A DNA stretch of 14,155 bases from IMCC26207 sp044357715 (GTDB taxonomy: Bacteria > Actinomycetota > Acidimicrobiia > Acidimicrobiales > Microtrichaceae), in contig JBIKPA010000051.1 of NCBI GenBank assembly GCA_044357715.1, positions 1 to 14,155 on the forward strand, given 5' to 3'. The stretch's first letter is position 1; each line of letters starts with the position of its first letter. A program made the translations under genes and the position numbers. Under the pieces are notes generated by a model. It did not search any database and was not told where the DNA came from. It saw only the letters and a program-made list of their open reading frames with translations. Positions 1-6,488 of the stretch are shown in pieces.

Positions 1-966
1 TTTACTCCTCGTAGAGTCGAAGAACTTCGATCAACTATCGAGGACCTACTGCTGCCAGTTCTTGACCGCTTCGTAGAGCAAGGTGGCGGGGATGTGATGG
101 CCGACCTTGCGGTCCCCTACCCCGTGGCTGTGATCAGTGAGCTCCTTGGAGTGCCGAAAGAAGGCAACGAGCACATCCTTCCTCTTGTGCGCTCCTTAAC
201 GGCGCTCATCGACCCGGCATCCACCCCGGAGTTGACTGCTCAAGGTGAGGCTGCGGGCCTAGAAATTGCGCTTTATTTCATGGAACTAGTGGAACAGAAG
301 CGAGCAAACCCAGACGATCGCTTACTCAGTGCGCTCATTCAGGTAGAAGAGGCCGGCGATAAATTATCGATCGAAGAACTGATCACGAATACAGTTTTGT
401 TGTACGCCGCCGGATTTGAAACCACTTCTAACCTGATCGGAAACGGGCTTTTACTGCTGCTGAATAACCCCGATCAGATGCAGAGGTTAAGGGAAGAGCC
501 AGACTTGATGGCACCTGCAATTTTAGAGATGCTGCGGGCTGATTCGCCCGTTCAGATGAACGTTCGGGTTGCGCTCGAGACCGTAGAGCTCTTTGGCGAG
601 TCCCACACTCGTGGATCCTCATTTGTTGTGCTGCAAAGCTGCGGCAACCGTGACTCCTCGGTTTACCCGCTCGCAGAGAGTTTTGACGTTGCTCGCTTCA
701 CGCAACCCGAAGCTCCGCAACCGCTGAGCTTTGGTTGGGGTGCCCATCATTGCCTTGGCGCACATCTGGCCCGGGCCGAAGGAGAGATTGTGTTTCGCTC
801 CTTACTTGAGCGTTTCTCAGCTATGGAGCTTGACTCGACCTCGATGCTCACCGCCGAGCCAGTTTTTCGACCGAGTTTTACCTTGAGGGGACTCGAATCG
901 CTGCCGATTCAGGTAAAGGAATCGCCCTCGCCTGGCGCCACCAACGGTCGCACCGTCTCAGTCTGA
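1..966 (+). CDS. Cytochrome P450 (5' end outside the window)
   Basis: A haem-thiolate monooxygenase of the soluble bacterial type, which would hydroxylate or otherwise oxidise an organic substrate using electrons from a ferredoxin and its reductase. The reading frame is open from base 1, so the gene starts before the window; the ATG at 94 is internal. The first visible residues, FTPRRVEELR, match the region after helix C/D of bacterial P450s, so roughly the first 90-100 residues are missing. Hallmarks: the I-helix AGFETT at 409-426 (oxygen activation), the K-helix ExxR (EMLR) at 526-537, and the haem loop FGWGAHHCLG with the iron-ligating Cys at 751-753. All key residues are intact, so the protein should be active. 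The substrate cannot be told. Its last 58 bases overlap the 3' end of the opposing gene, and its TGA stop lies inside a 15-bp tandem repeat. No redox partner gene is visible. Confidence 0.95.
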   Translation, partial: FTPRRVEELRSTIEDLLLPVLDRFVEQGGGDVMADLAVPYPVAVISELLGVPKEGNEHILPLVRSLTALIDPASTPELTAQGEAAGLEIALYFMELVEQKRANPDDRLLSALIQVEEAGDKLSIEELITNTVLLYAAGFETTSNLIGNGLLLLLNNPDQMQRLREEPDLMAPAILEMLRADSPVQMNVRVALETVELFGESHTRGSSFVVLQSCGNRDSSVYPLAESFDVARFTQPEAPQPLSFGWGAHHCLGAHLARAEGEIVFRSLLERFSAMELDSTSMLTAEPVFRPSFTLRGLESLPIQVKESPSPGATNGRTVSV

Positions 967-3014
967 CTAGGAGCAGACTCAGTAGGGGCAGACTCACTAG
1001 GAGCAGACTCACTAGAGGCAGACTCACTAGAGGCAGTCTGACTAGGAGCGAGAACCGCTGGAGCACTTGCTGCCAACAGAGCATCACCAGTCCAGCCACG
1101 TCCCGACCACTGCGGATCTAGGCCAGGGGCTGTAAAGAGCGGTGCTTCCGCTGCAGTGTCTACTCCCGGATCAGGGATGACTTCCCAGAGCACAGCCGGG
1201 CGCTCCCCGTGCCAACGAATGGCAAACGAGGCCACACCCCAGCGCGTGCGCAGTCCGTGAGCCTCGATAGATGCACCGAACCAGGCATCGGTGAAGGCCG
1301 GCAAAATAACCAACCCGTGAGCATCTTCGATGAGGGCAAGGTCAAGAATTACGGCAAGTCGAACTGCGATCGCCGCAGGGTCAATCGCGATCTCGCCGCA
1401 AGCAAGCCCATGGGCATCTAAGCAATCAGGCAGGACTGCCTGATCTCCGATCCGGCTGAACTCAAGAATCCGACTCAATGCAGTGTCCTGTGAGCTAGCA
1501 AGTGCAGAGCGGAGGCTGGCCCCTTCAGAGAACATCCATTGCTTGGGGGAAGGCTGCAACTCAGCGAGGGTAGCTGTTTGTCTTTGAGCTTCAGAGTCCC
1601 AAAGCCTCCCCGCCAAATCCTCCGCAGCCTCAGCTACCTCTGGCTGCCCGACGACTCGCAACGAGGGGGCGACCCGACCTAGGGCTATCGCCGCTGAGCG
1701 AACTAGGGAACCACCTTCAAGACCGCTGCCTTTTGATAGCCGGTGGATTGCCTTCGCTACTGGTCCAACAAGTTCCTCAGCCCAAAGTTCTTGCCGCTTT
1801 CCGCAGAGCAAGGCGACCGAAGCATGTATGAGCGCAACGCTTGCATCGCTCCGGTCGGGCATGCGAACTGCTCCCCCAACTCGCAGCGACGTTAGTAATG
1901 CACGCGCTAGTGGCCCGAGTGGTTCCGTAACACCTACCCGCACTAGCGCATCGCAAAGTTCAGCCGCTCGAACTGCAGAACTCGAAGGGCCAACTGTGGC
2001 AAAGAACTCGTCGGTTGCAGCAAGTAGCAGAACCCGCTCAGAAGCAGTGACTACCTGCTCCAGAGCAGAATCGGGCAGCTCGACTCTTGCGGCATCCTTG
2101 GTGTGAGCGGCCCATCCGGCCTCGATCGCTGCTGCATCCGGAGCCTCCCAGTGAGAAGTTGGACTTGGGTCGGTCTTAGATCCTTTTCGCCGCCGGTTAG
2201 AACCTGCAGCACGGGTGGAACGAGGGAGCAGAATTCTTACAACGGCCGTATGCGGCAAGGCCACCACAAAAGCACCCTCGAGCAAGCCGCTCGGCAACGT
2301 AACGATGCCATCGGGGTCTTCATCATCGGCCTGCGATAAGCGAGTAGCTACCGTGCCACGGTCGCCAACGACGCGTCGCGCTACAACCTTCGAAAGCACT
2401 GCCGCCACTCGGCCATCTACTGAAAGCACCGAACCCTGCGACTCGAGCGACGAGATTACCCCCGGCGCGTCCAACTCAAAGGGCCGCAGAACTAGTGCAA
2501 GCGCAACCGGAACTGCAGTCAGATTCTCAATCTCGATAACTACTGCAGAGTCATCCCAGAGGCTTCCGTCGGCATGTGCCGAGGTTGCTCGAACTCCAAA
2601 GGCGCGTTGGACGACATCGCCGCCAGGTACTCGCATGGCAGTTTCAATAACTGGCGAATCCCCAATTCGGCGCTGTCGAACTGCAGCGTCACTTGACGGA
2701 TAGTGCCAACGGTCCTCTGCGCCGATCCACCAGTCCATACTCCAGGTCTCGCCGCGCATCTGAATCAGGCCTGCAGGGTCACAATCTGCGATCACCCCCG
2801 CATCAATCGTTCCTAGGGGACTCCATGTGCGAGCAACCTGAGAATCACTTGCTGACGCCCGAGCTAGCGCATACGGCTCGACTAGGCGAGGCTCCTGCGA
2901 GGACTCAGGTTGTTCAGGCTGTTCAGGCTGTTCGGAGGAGCGTGAGGTGGTGGGCACTGAACAGAGGCTAGAAGCAGGAAGTGCAGTGACTGCAAGTTGA
3001 CCGGCAAACGCCAA
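909..3014 (-). CDS. Uncharacterised 701-residue protein, glycosidase-fold-like, with Ser-rich repeat tail
   Basis: I cannot assign a function. Residues about 65-265 look like a beta-rich domain containing a conserved-looking aromatic block (GETWSMDWWIGAEDRWHYP, 88-106). Residues 290-600 are largely helical. The ending GLRTRWGVASFAIRWHGERPAVLWE (587-611) resembles the C-terminal part of actinobacterial six-hairpin (alpha/alpha-barrel) glycosidase-like proteins. The middle region lacks the acidic and aromatic clusters expected of an active site, so it may be a non-catalytic homologue. This is recalled resemblance, not a search result. The N-terminus has an EQP repeat (28-37) and the C-terminus six pentapeptide repeats (656-685). 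The start is uncertain: TTG at 3014 lies 15 bases after the gpsA stop without a good Shine-Dalgarno; GTG at 2957 is the alternative. There is no clear signal peptide. It is probably co-transcribed with gpsA. Confidence 0.75.
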   Translation of the reverse strand: MAFAGQLAVTALPASSLCSVPTTSRSSEQPEQPEQPESSQEPRLVEPYALARASASDSQVARTWSPLGTIDAGVIADCDPAGLIQMRGETWSMDWWIGAEDRWHYPSSDAAVRQRRIGDSPVIETAMRVPGGDVVQRAFGVRATSAHADGSLWDDSAVVIEIENLTAVPVALALVLRPFELDAPGVISSLESQGSVLSVDGRVAAVLSKVVARRVVGDRGTVATRLSQADDEDPDGIVTLPSGLLEGAFVVALPHTAVVRILLPRSTRAAGSNRRRKGSKTDPSPTSHWEAPDAAAIEAGWAAHTKDAARVELPDSALEQVVTASERVLLLAATDEFFATVGPSSSAVRAAELCDALVRVGVTEPLGPLARALLTSLRVGGAVRMPDRSDASVALIHASVALLCGKRQELWAEELVGPVAKAIHRLSKGSGLEGGSLVRSAAIALGRVAPSLRVVGQPEVAEAAEDLAGRLWDSEAQRQTATLAELQPSPKQWMFSEGASLRSALASSQDTALSRILEFSRIGDQAVLPDCLDAHGLACGEIAIDPAAIAVRLAVILDLALIEDAHGLVILPAFTDAWFGASIEAHGLRTRWGVASFAIRWHGERPAVLWEVIPDPGVDTAAEAPLFTAPGLDPQWSGRGWTGDALLAASAPAVLAPSQTASSESASSESAPSESAPTESAPSQTETVRPLVAPGEGDSFT
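960..1049. repeat. Six tandem 15-bp repeats across the overlapping gene ends
   Basis: Six directly repeated units of 15 bases start at 960, 975, 990, 1005, 1020 and 1035. Their consensus on the + strand is agactcactagnggc. Units three to five differ from each other at very few positions, and the first and last units are identical (agtctgactaggagc). On the minus strand they encode six pentapeptides, APSQT-ASSES-ASSES-APSES-APTES-APSQT, residues 656-685 of the 701-residue protein. The P450 stop codon (964-966) lies within the first unit. Because the period is a multiple of three, copy-number change would keep the minus-strand gene in frame. Confidence 0.93.
2906..2932. repeat. Three 9-bp direct repeats encoding an EQP run
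   Basis: Three consecutive 9-base units (caggttgtt, caggctgtt, caggctgtt) lie near the 5' end of the 701-residue gene. On the minus strand they give the Glu-Gln-Pro repeats within residues 28-37. They form a flexible, probably disordered linker ahead of the first predicted folded domain. The copy number could vary without a frameshift. Confidence 0.85.
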
Positions 3015-3029
3015 TGGCGAATGAGTCCA

Positions 3030-4109
3030 CTAGTAGCTCAATGATGGGTACTCAGGGCCGCTAGATTCTCGACGGATCAGGCCTCGATATGCATCTTGAG
3101 CGCTTGCACCCTCGTGGCAGACGGCAAACACCTCTGAGGCAATTGCCATCTCCACTCCGTATTCCTCGGCGAGTTCCATTACGACGCGACTTGTCTTGAC
3201 TCCCTCGGCAACCATGTTCATCTCTGCGATGATCTCGTCAATGCTGTGGCCTTTGCCGAGTTGTTCTCCGACAAACCGATTACGACTCTGCTCAGACATG
3301 CAAGTCGCGAGTAGATCACCCATTCCCGCTAAGCCTGCAAAAGTAGCGAACTGCCCTCCCATTGCCTCGCCAAGTCGAGAGAGCTCGGCTAAGCCGCGAG
3401 TAATCACAGCGGACTTCGTGTTGTCGCCTGCTCCAAGCCCATCGGCCATACCCGCTGCAATCGCAATCACGTTCTTGAGCGCTCCGGCAATTTCGCACCC
3501 GACCACATCCGGATTCGTATAGATCCGAAACAAATTCATATGAAAGATGCGCTGCAAGCAGTCGGCCACCACTGGGTCTGGGGTGGCAATCACTGCCGCC
3601 GCGGCATGGCCAGCAAGGATTTCCTTTGCCAGATTCGGTCCGGTCAACACCGCAGCTGGATGACCCGGAAGCACCTGATTGATGAGCTGCGTCATACGCA
3701 GTCGAGTGCCCTGCTCAAGACCCTTTGTAAGAGAGACCACGGGCACCCACGCCCGAACGTGCGGTGCTACAAGTTCGAGTGCAGATCGAAACCCCTGAGA
3801 CGGAACCCCCATAACAATGACGTCGGCCTGTTCAACTGCCTCAGCGAGATCAGTTGTTGAACGAAGCTCGGGATGCAATTTGTAGCCCGGCAAATAGCGA
3901 TCGTTGGAGTGCTGTTCATTGATTTCGGCGGCCAGCTCTCCTCTCCGAGCCCACAACACTGTTGGGACCTGATGAGCTGCAAGGTGGGCCACTGTGGTGC
4001 CCCAAGATCCGCCGCCGATGACTGCTACAGAAATATCCACCTGCTGACTGTAGGCGCAAGAGGTCACAACATGGCGGGTCGAATGCGTTGCTCCCAAGAC
4101 GTCTCTCAT
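3030..4109 (-). CDS. gpsA: NAD(P)-dependent glycerol-3-phosphate dehydrogenase
   Basis: Reduces dihydroxyacetone phosphate to sn-glycerol 3-phosphate, the backbone for phospholipid synthesis, in the cytoplasm. With the start chosen here (ATG at 4109, 359 residues), the Rossmann motif IGGGSWG is at 31-37, LTKG at 127-130, TGPN at 156-159, and the GALKN block carrying the catalytic lysine (K212) at 209-213. The GLAGMGDLLAT segment near 259-269 is also typical. ATG 4109 is preceded by AAGGAGGT, though only two bases away. An upstream ATG at 4148 is less likely because it is part of a -10-like box (GATAAT) and would leave only 16 bases to the divergent cofC. GTG at 4040 would give 336 residues, closest to the usual family length, but has no Shine-Dalgarno. 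The large uncharacterised gene follows 15 bases after the TAG stop, in the same frame. Confidence 0.95.
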   Translation of the reverse strand: MRDVLGATHSTRHVVTSCAYSQQVDISVAVIGGGSWGTTVAHLAAHQVPTVLWARRGELAAEINEQHSNDRYLPGYKLHPELRSTTDLAEAVEQADVIVMGVPSQGFRSALELVAPHVRAWVPVVSLTKGLEQGTRLRMTQLINQVLPGHPAAVLTGPNLAKEILAGHAAAAVIATPDPVVADCLQRIFHMNLFRIYTNPDVVGCEIAGALKNVIAIAAGMADGLGAGDNTKSAVITRGLAELSRLGEAMGGQFATFAGLAGMGDLLATCMSEQSRNRFVGEQLGKGHSIDEIIAEMNMVAEGVKTSRVVMELAEEYGVEMAIASEVFAVCHEGASAQDAYRGLIRRESSGPEYPSLSY

Positions 4110-4111
4110 AG

Positions 4112-4119
4112 ACCTCCTT
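4112..4119 (-). promoter_or_regulatory. Strong Shine-Dalgarno favouring the gpsA start at 4109
   Basis: On the minus strand AAGGAGGT is followed by CT and then ATG. The match to the 16S anti-Shine-Dalgarno is nearly complete, but the spacing (three bases from GGAGG to ATG) is shorter than usual. It is the only convincing ribosome binding site among the candidate gpsA starts. Confidence 0.55.
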
Positions 4120-4146
4120 GGCTTGGGCTGAGTTGAGTCAACGCGC

Positions 4147-4152
4147 ATTATC
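4147..4152 (-). promoter_or_regulatory. Candidate -10 box for the gpsA operon
   Basis: The minus strand reads GATAAT (within TAGATAAT), five of six matches to TATAAT. A transcript beginning about seven bases downstream would start near 4140, giving a leader of about 30 bases before the ATG at 4109. No good -35 hexamer is seen at 16-18 bases. The box overlaps the ATG at 4148, which argues against that ATG as the start. Confidence 0.45.
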
Positions 4153-4158
4153 TACACT
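4153..4158 (+). promoter_or_regulatory. Candidate -10 box for a leaderless cofC transcript
   Basis: TACACT (TANNNT pattern) ends six bases before the GTG start at 4165, and no Shine-Dalgarno is present. This spacing is the known arrangement for leaderless genes in actinobacteria, where transcription begins at or next to the start codon. It directly abuts the opposing gpsA -10 candidate, so the two promoters would compete. Confidence 0.5.
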
Positions 4159-4164
4159 GAGCGC

Positions 4165-4809
4165 GTGTCCTCTGCGAACGCAGCCTGCGTGCTGATACCT
4201 ATCAAAGCCTTTGCTGTTGCAAAGCAGCGTTTATCTTCGCTGCTCAGCAACCAAGAGCGCTCGGAATTGGCTCGCGCTATGGCAGCAGTTGTGATCAAGG
4301 CTGCGAAGCCACTCGAAGCACACGTTGTCTGCGATGACGACGAGGTAGCCACTTTCGCTGAGTCCCTTGGTGCCACTATTGAGTGGACTTCGGAACCTAG
4401 CCTGAATGGCGCTGTTCAGGATGCAGCAGACGGCCTTGGCAAGCGCGGCGTTCAACGGATCATTGTTTGTCATGCAGATCTTCCCTTTGCAAAGGACCTC
4501 AGTGCGCTTGCACTGGCCGAAACCACCGAGGCGCTTCTTGTGGCTGACCGGCGCGGAGAAGGCACCAACGTCTTGTCGGTTCCCGCGGCTACGGGATTCA
4601 CGTTTTCCTACGGACCAGGCTCATTCGCTCGCCACCAGCTCCAAGCCCAACTGTGCAACCTCACTGCAACAGTGGTGGATTCCGACTCACTGAGTTGGGA
4701 TGTAGACGAACCAGAAGATCTGCTGGTTCCAGCTAGCTTCTCGGCAATTTCTCCCTTACTCGTTGGTGGAAAAATTGCAGTTCAGCGTCACCGATTAACT
4801 CAGAACTAG
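4165..4809 (+). CDS. cofC: 2-phospho-L-lactate / phosphoenolpyruvate guanylyltransferase
   Basis: Transfers GMP from GTP to a three-carbon phosphate (2-phospholactate in archaea; phosphoenolpyruvate in mycobacteria) to make the activated side-chain precursor of coenzyme F420. The 214-residue length is typical. Family features: the N-terminal nucleotide-binding stretch IPIKAFAVAKQRLS (11-24), HADLP (103-107) with the likely metal-binding Asp, GTN (133-135) following DRRGE, the YGPGSFARH block (149-157), and the SWDVDEPEDL ending (177-186). The GTG start at 4165 fits the family N-terminus and lies six bases after a TANNNT box. A PIG-L-family deacetylase gene follows after 19 bases, probably in one operon. 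No other F420 genes (cofD, cofE, cofG/H) are in the window. The presence of CofC implies F420-dependent oxidoreductases elsewhere in the genome. Confidence 0.93.
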   Translation: MSSANAACVLIPIKAFAVAKQRLSSLLSNQERSELARAMAAVVIKAAKPLEAHVVCDDDEVATFAESLGATIEWTSEPSLNGAVQDAADGLGKRGVQRIIVCHADLPFAKDLSALALAETTEALLVADRRGEGTNVLSVPAATGFTFSYGPGSFARHQLQAQLCNLTATVVDSDSLSWDVDEPEDLLVPASFSAISPLLVGGKIAVQRHRLTQN

Positions 4810-4828
4810 GCAGAAAGGCCGCACCCGT

Positions 4829-5605
4829 ATGGATGATCTGCGAAGAGCAAACGAACCAGACCTTCAGCTCATCAGCGTCAACCTAAAGACTCCCAAATCT
4901 GCTTTGGTGATCGTGGCACATCCTGACGACGCAGAGTTTCAATGCGGAGCAACGCTTGCAAAGTGGGCGCGTGCTGGCTGCATCGTGCATCACTTGGTGC
5001 TAACTGACGGGTCCAAGGGAACCTGGGACAGAGGCATGGATCAGTCTGTGCTTGTTGAATTACGCAAGGCGGAACAGCGCAAGGCGGCAACCATTTTGGG
5101 GGGAACCGGAGTGGTGTTTCTGGGAAAGATTGATGGCGAACTCCAACCCAATCAAGCAACGAGAGCGCAGGTTTGTGAAGTGATCCGGCGACTCAAGCCG
5201 GAAGCCATTTTGGGCCATGACCCGTGGAAGCGTTATCGACTCCACCCAGATCACGCTGCCGCCGGCCGGCTCTGCGTCGAAGGAATTGTTGCTGCCCGCG
5301 ACCCGTTCTTTCATGCCGAGCAGCTTGTGGACGGAATCCTGCCGCATCGACCCGAGTCATTGCTGCTGTTCGAACCAGATCAACCCAACCATGCTGAGGC
5401 AGTTTCAGATCGAGATCTGCAGGCTCAAGTTGAAGCCCTGCTAGCTCATGAAAGCCAGATTGAAACCACTCATCTGTACAAATCCTCGGCTGAAGATCCC
5501 ATGGAACAATTTCGCGAAGAACAACGTGAGTTGTTTGAGCGCGCTGGTCGCTGGGCGTCGGTACCGCTCGCTCAGCAGTTTCACCTGATCACAGAGCAGT
5601 TGTAA
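4829..5605 (+). CDS. PIG-L / LmbE-family zinc-dependent N-acetyl hydrolase
   Basis: Member of the metal-dependent deacetylase family that includes MshB, Mca and BshB enzymes. These remove acetyl groups from GlcNAc-containing substrates or cleave mycothiol conjugates. The AHPDDAE motif (30-36) supplies the metal ligands H31 and D34 and the general base D33; the second motif HPDH (139-142) supplies H142. The fold seems complete at 258 residues, with an atypical N-terminal 20-residue lead. It is shorter than most MshB/Mca proteins (about 290-300), so I do not assign either. The start is ATG 4829 with AGAAAGG about ten bases upstream. It follows cofC by 19 bases, suggesting co-expression; whether its substrate relates to F420 or to a thiol is unknown. 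Cytoplasmic, with no signal peptide or membrane segment. Confidence 0.9.
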   Translation: MDDLRRANEPDLQLISVNLKTPKSALVIVAHPDDAEFQCGATLAKWARAGCIVHHLVLTDGSKGTWDRGMDQSVLVELRKAEQRKAATILGGTGVVFLGKIDGELQPNQATRAQVCEVIRRLKPEAILGHDPWKRYRLHPDHAAAGRLCVEGIVAARDPFFHAEQLVDGILPHRPESLLLFEPDQPNHAEAVSDRDLQAQVEALLAHESQIETTHLYKSSAEDPMEQFREEQRELFERAGRWASVPLAQQFHLITEQL

Positions 5606-5607
5606 CA

Positions 5608-5622
5608 ACAGCGAGCCGCTGT
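5608..5622. terminator. Inverted repeat between converging genes, possible bidirectional terminator
   Basis: ACAGCG-agc-CGCTGT forms a perfect 6-bp stem with a 3-base loop, in the 31-base gap between the stops of the deacetylase gene (+) and the extracytoplasmic protein gene (-). There is no T run on either side, so any termination would be weak or factor-assisted. Location is the main support. Confidence 0.4.
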
Positions 5623-5636
5623 CCCACCAAGCGGTG

Positions 5637-6488
5637 TTAGCCGGGCACGGTTGTTGAACTCTCGCTATCTGCGGGCTGATCCCCCGAGGATTCATCAGCC
5701 GCACCGCCTTCTAAGACAGTCGTTGGTGAGCCCTCGCTAGTGGTGACTACAGAACTACTCGATGCAGTCGCGCCTCCAAGAGCGAAGTACTCGGGAGCGA
5801 CCCGTAACAGAATCTTCTTTTCAAGATCTCGTAGCAAGGACTTCTGCGGTGCAACCGGGCCCAAGTAGTCGGTTGCCACTATGACATCGCCGACCGCCAT
5901 GATTGACCAAACCTGCACGTTGGAACCATCACTAGCAACGAACCTGCGAGAAACCTGATCGGTGATGAGCTCATCGCTCGGGCCGGGCTTGATTTCAACT
6001 TGTACTCGGTTTCCCGAAAGATCGGTTCTGAAGAACTCGTCGCACTTTCGAAGGGCTTTCCCGACTGAATCCACGTACTCAGTTGCTGACTGCCAGTCGG
6101 TAACTCGCACAGCTTCTGAGATAAGCACAGATGAGTCTGCCGGCTTGGCGAACACTGCTACAGCCTTCGGAGACAGCGCAGTAGGTACCTCAACTGTCTC
6201 TCCGCAGAAGTCGGAGCCCAACAAGCCAAAGGAACTCAACGCCGGATCCCCTACTTCCCAGCCGATTGCTAGGTCATCCTGCGAAGTTAATGCCAACTCT
6301 GGGTCGACTTTGCCTGCCAACCGGGCTTGATCGAGTCGTACAGCATTGGAGTCTTGAAACTGGACTCGGCTGACCGGGTAGCCAGCGGCAAGACCGAGGC
6401 CAACCCCAGTTACCACAATGACTACTGCGAGCAGCAGGAACCTTCCTCCCTGCTTTCCGAGATGCTTGGACATCGAAGCGGCACCCAC
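5637..6488 (-). CDS. Membrane-anchored extracytoplasmic protein of unknown function
   Basis: A 283-residue protein with a short basic N-terminus (SKHLGKQGGR), one membrane segment at about residues 17-36 (FLLLAVVIVVTGVGLGLAAG), then an extracytoplasmic domain of about 200 residues and a low-complexity Ser/Thr/Gly/Asp tail (240-283). The segment can be read as an uncleaved signal anchor. Two cysteines, C95 and C149, are placed so they could form a disulfide outside the cell. The region around SATEYVDSVGKALRKCDEF (134-152) is reminiscent of PknH-type sensor domains and small actinobacterial lipoproteins. This is a weak visual resemblance only. The GTG start at 6488 overlaps the metG stop (TAGTG) with GAGG seven bases upstream, implying coupled translation; ATG at 6473 (MSKHL) is an alternative. 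No kinase domain is present. Confidence 0.8.
   Translation of the reverse strand: MGAASMSKHLGKQGGRFLLLAVVIVVTGVGLGLAAGYPVSRVQFQDSNAVRLDQARLAGKVDPELALTSQDDLAIGWEVGDPALSSFGLLGSDFCGETVEVPTALSPKAVAVFAKPADSSVLISEAVRVTDWQSATEYVDSVGKALRKCDEFFRTDLSGNRVQVEIKPGPSDELITDQVSRRFVASDGSNVQVWSIMAVGDVIVATDYLGPVAPQKSLLRDLEKKILLRVAPEYFALGGATASSSSVVTTSEGSPTTVLEGGAADESSGDQPADSESSTTVPG

Noticed and set aside
960..1049. CRISPR-like array
   Set aside because: Units are contiguous 15-mers without spacers and encode a regular peptide repeat; no cas genes nearby.
878..1099. Minus-strand open frame rich in Leu/Val/Ser
   Set aside because: It is the 15-bp repeat read in another frame, giving a repetitive hydrophobic string; it lies inside two better-supported genes and has no ribosome binding site.
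2215..2703. Plus-strand open frame of 162 codons
   Set aside because: Antisense to the 701-residue gene; composition is Ser/Thr/Arg-rich low-complexity, typical of a shadow frame, with no motif.
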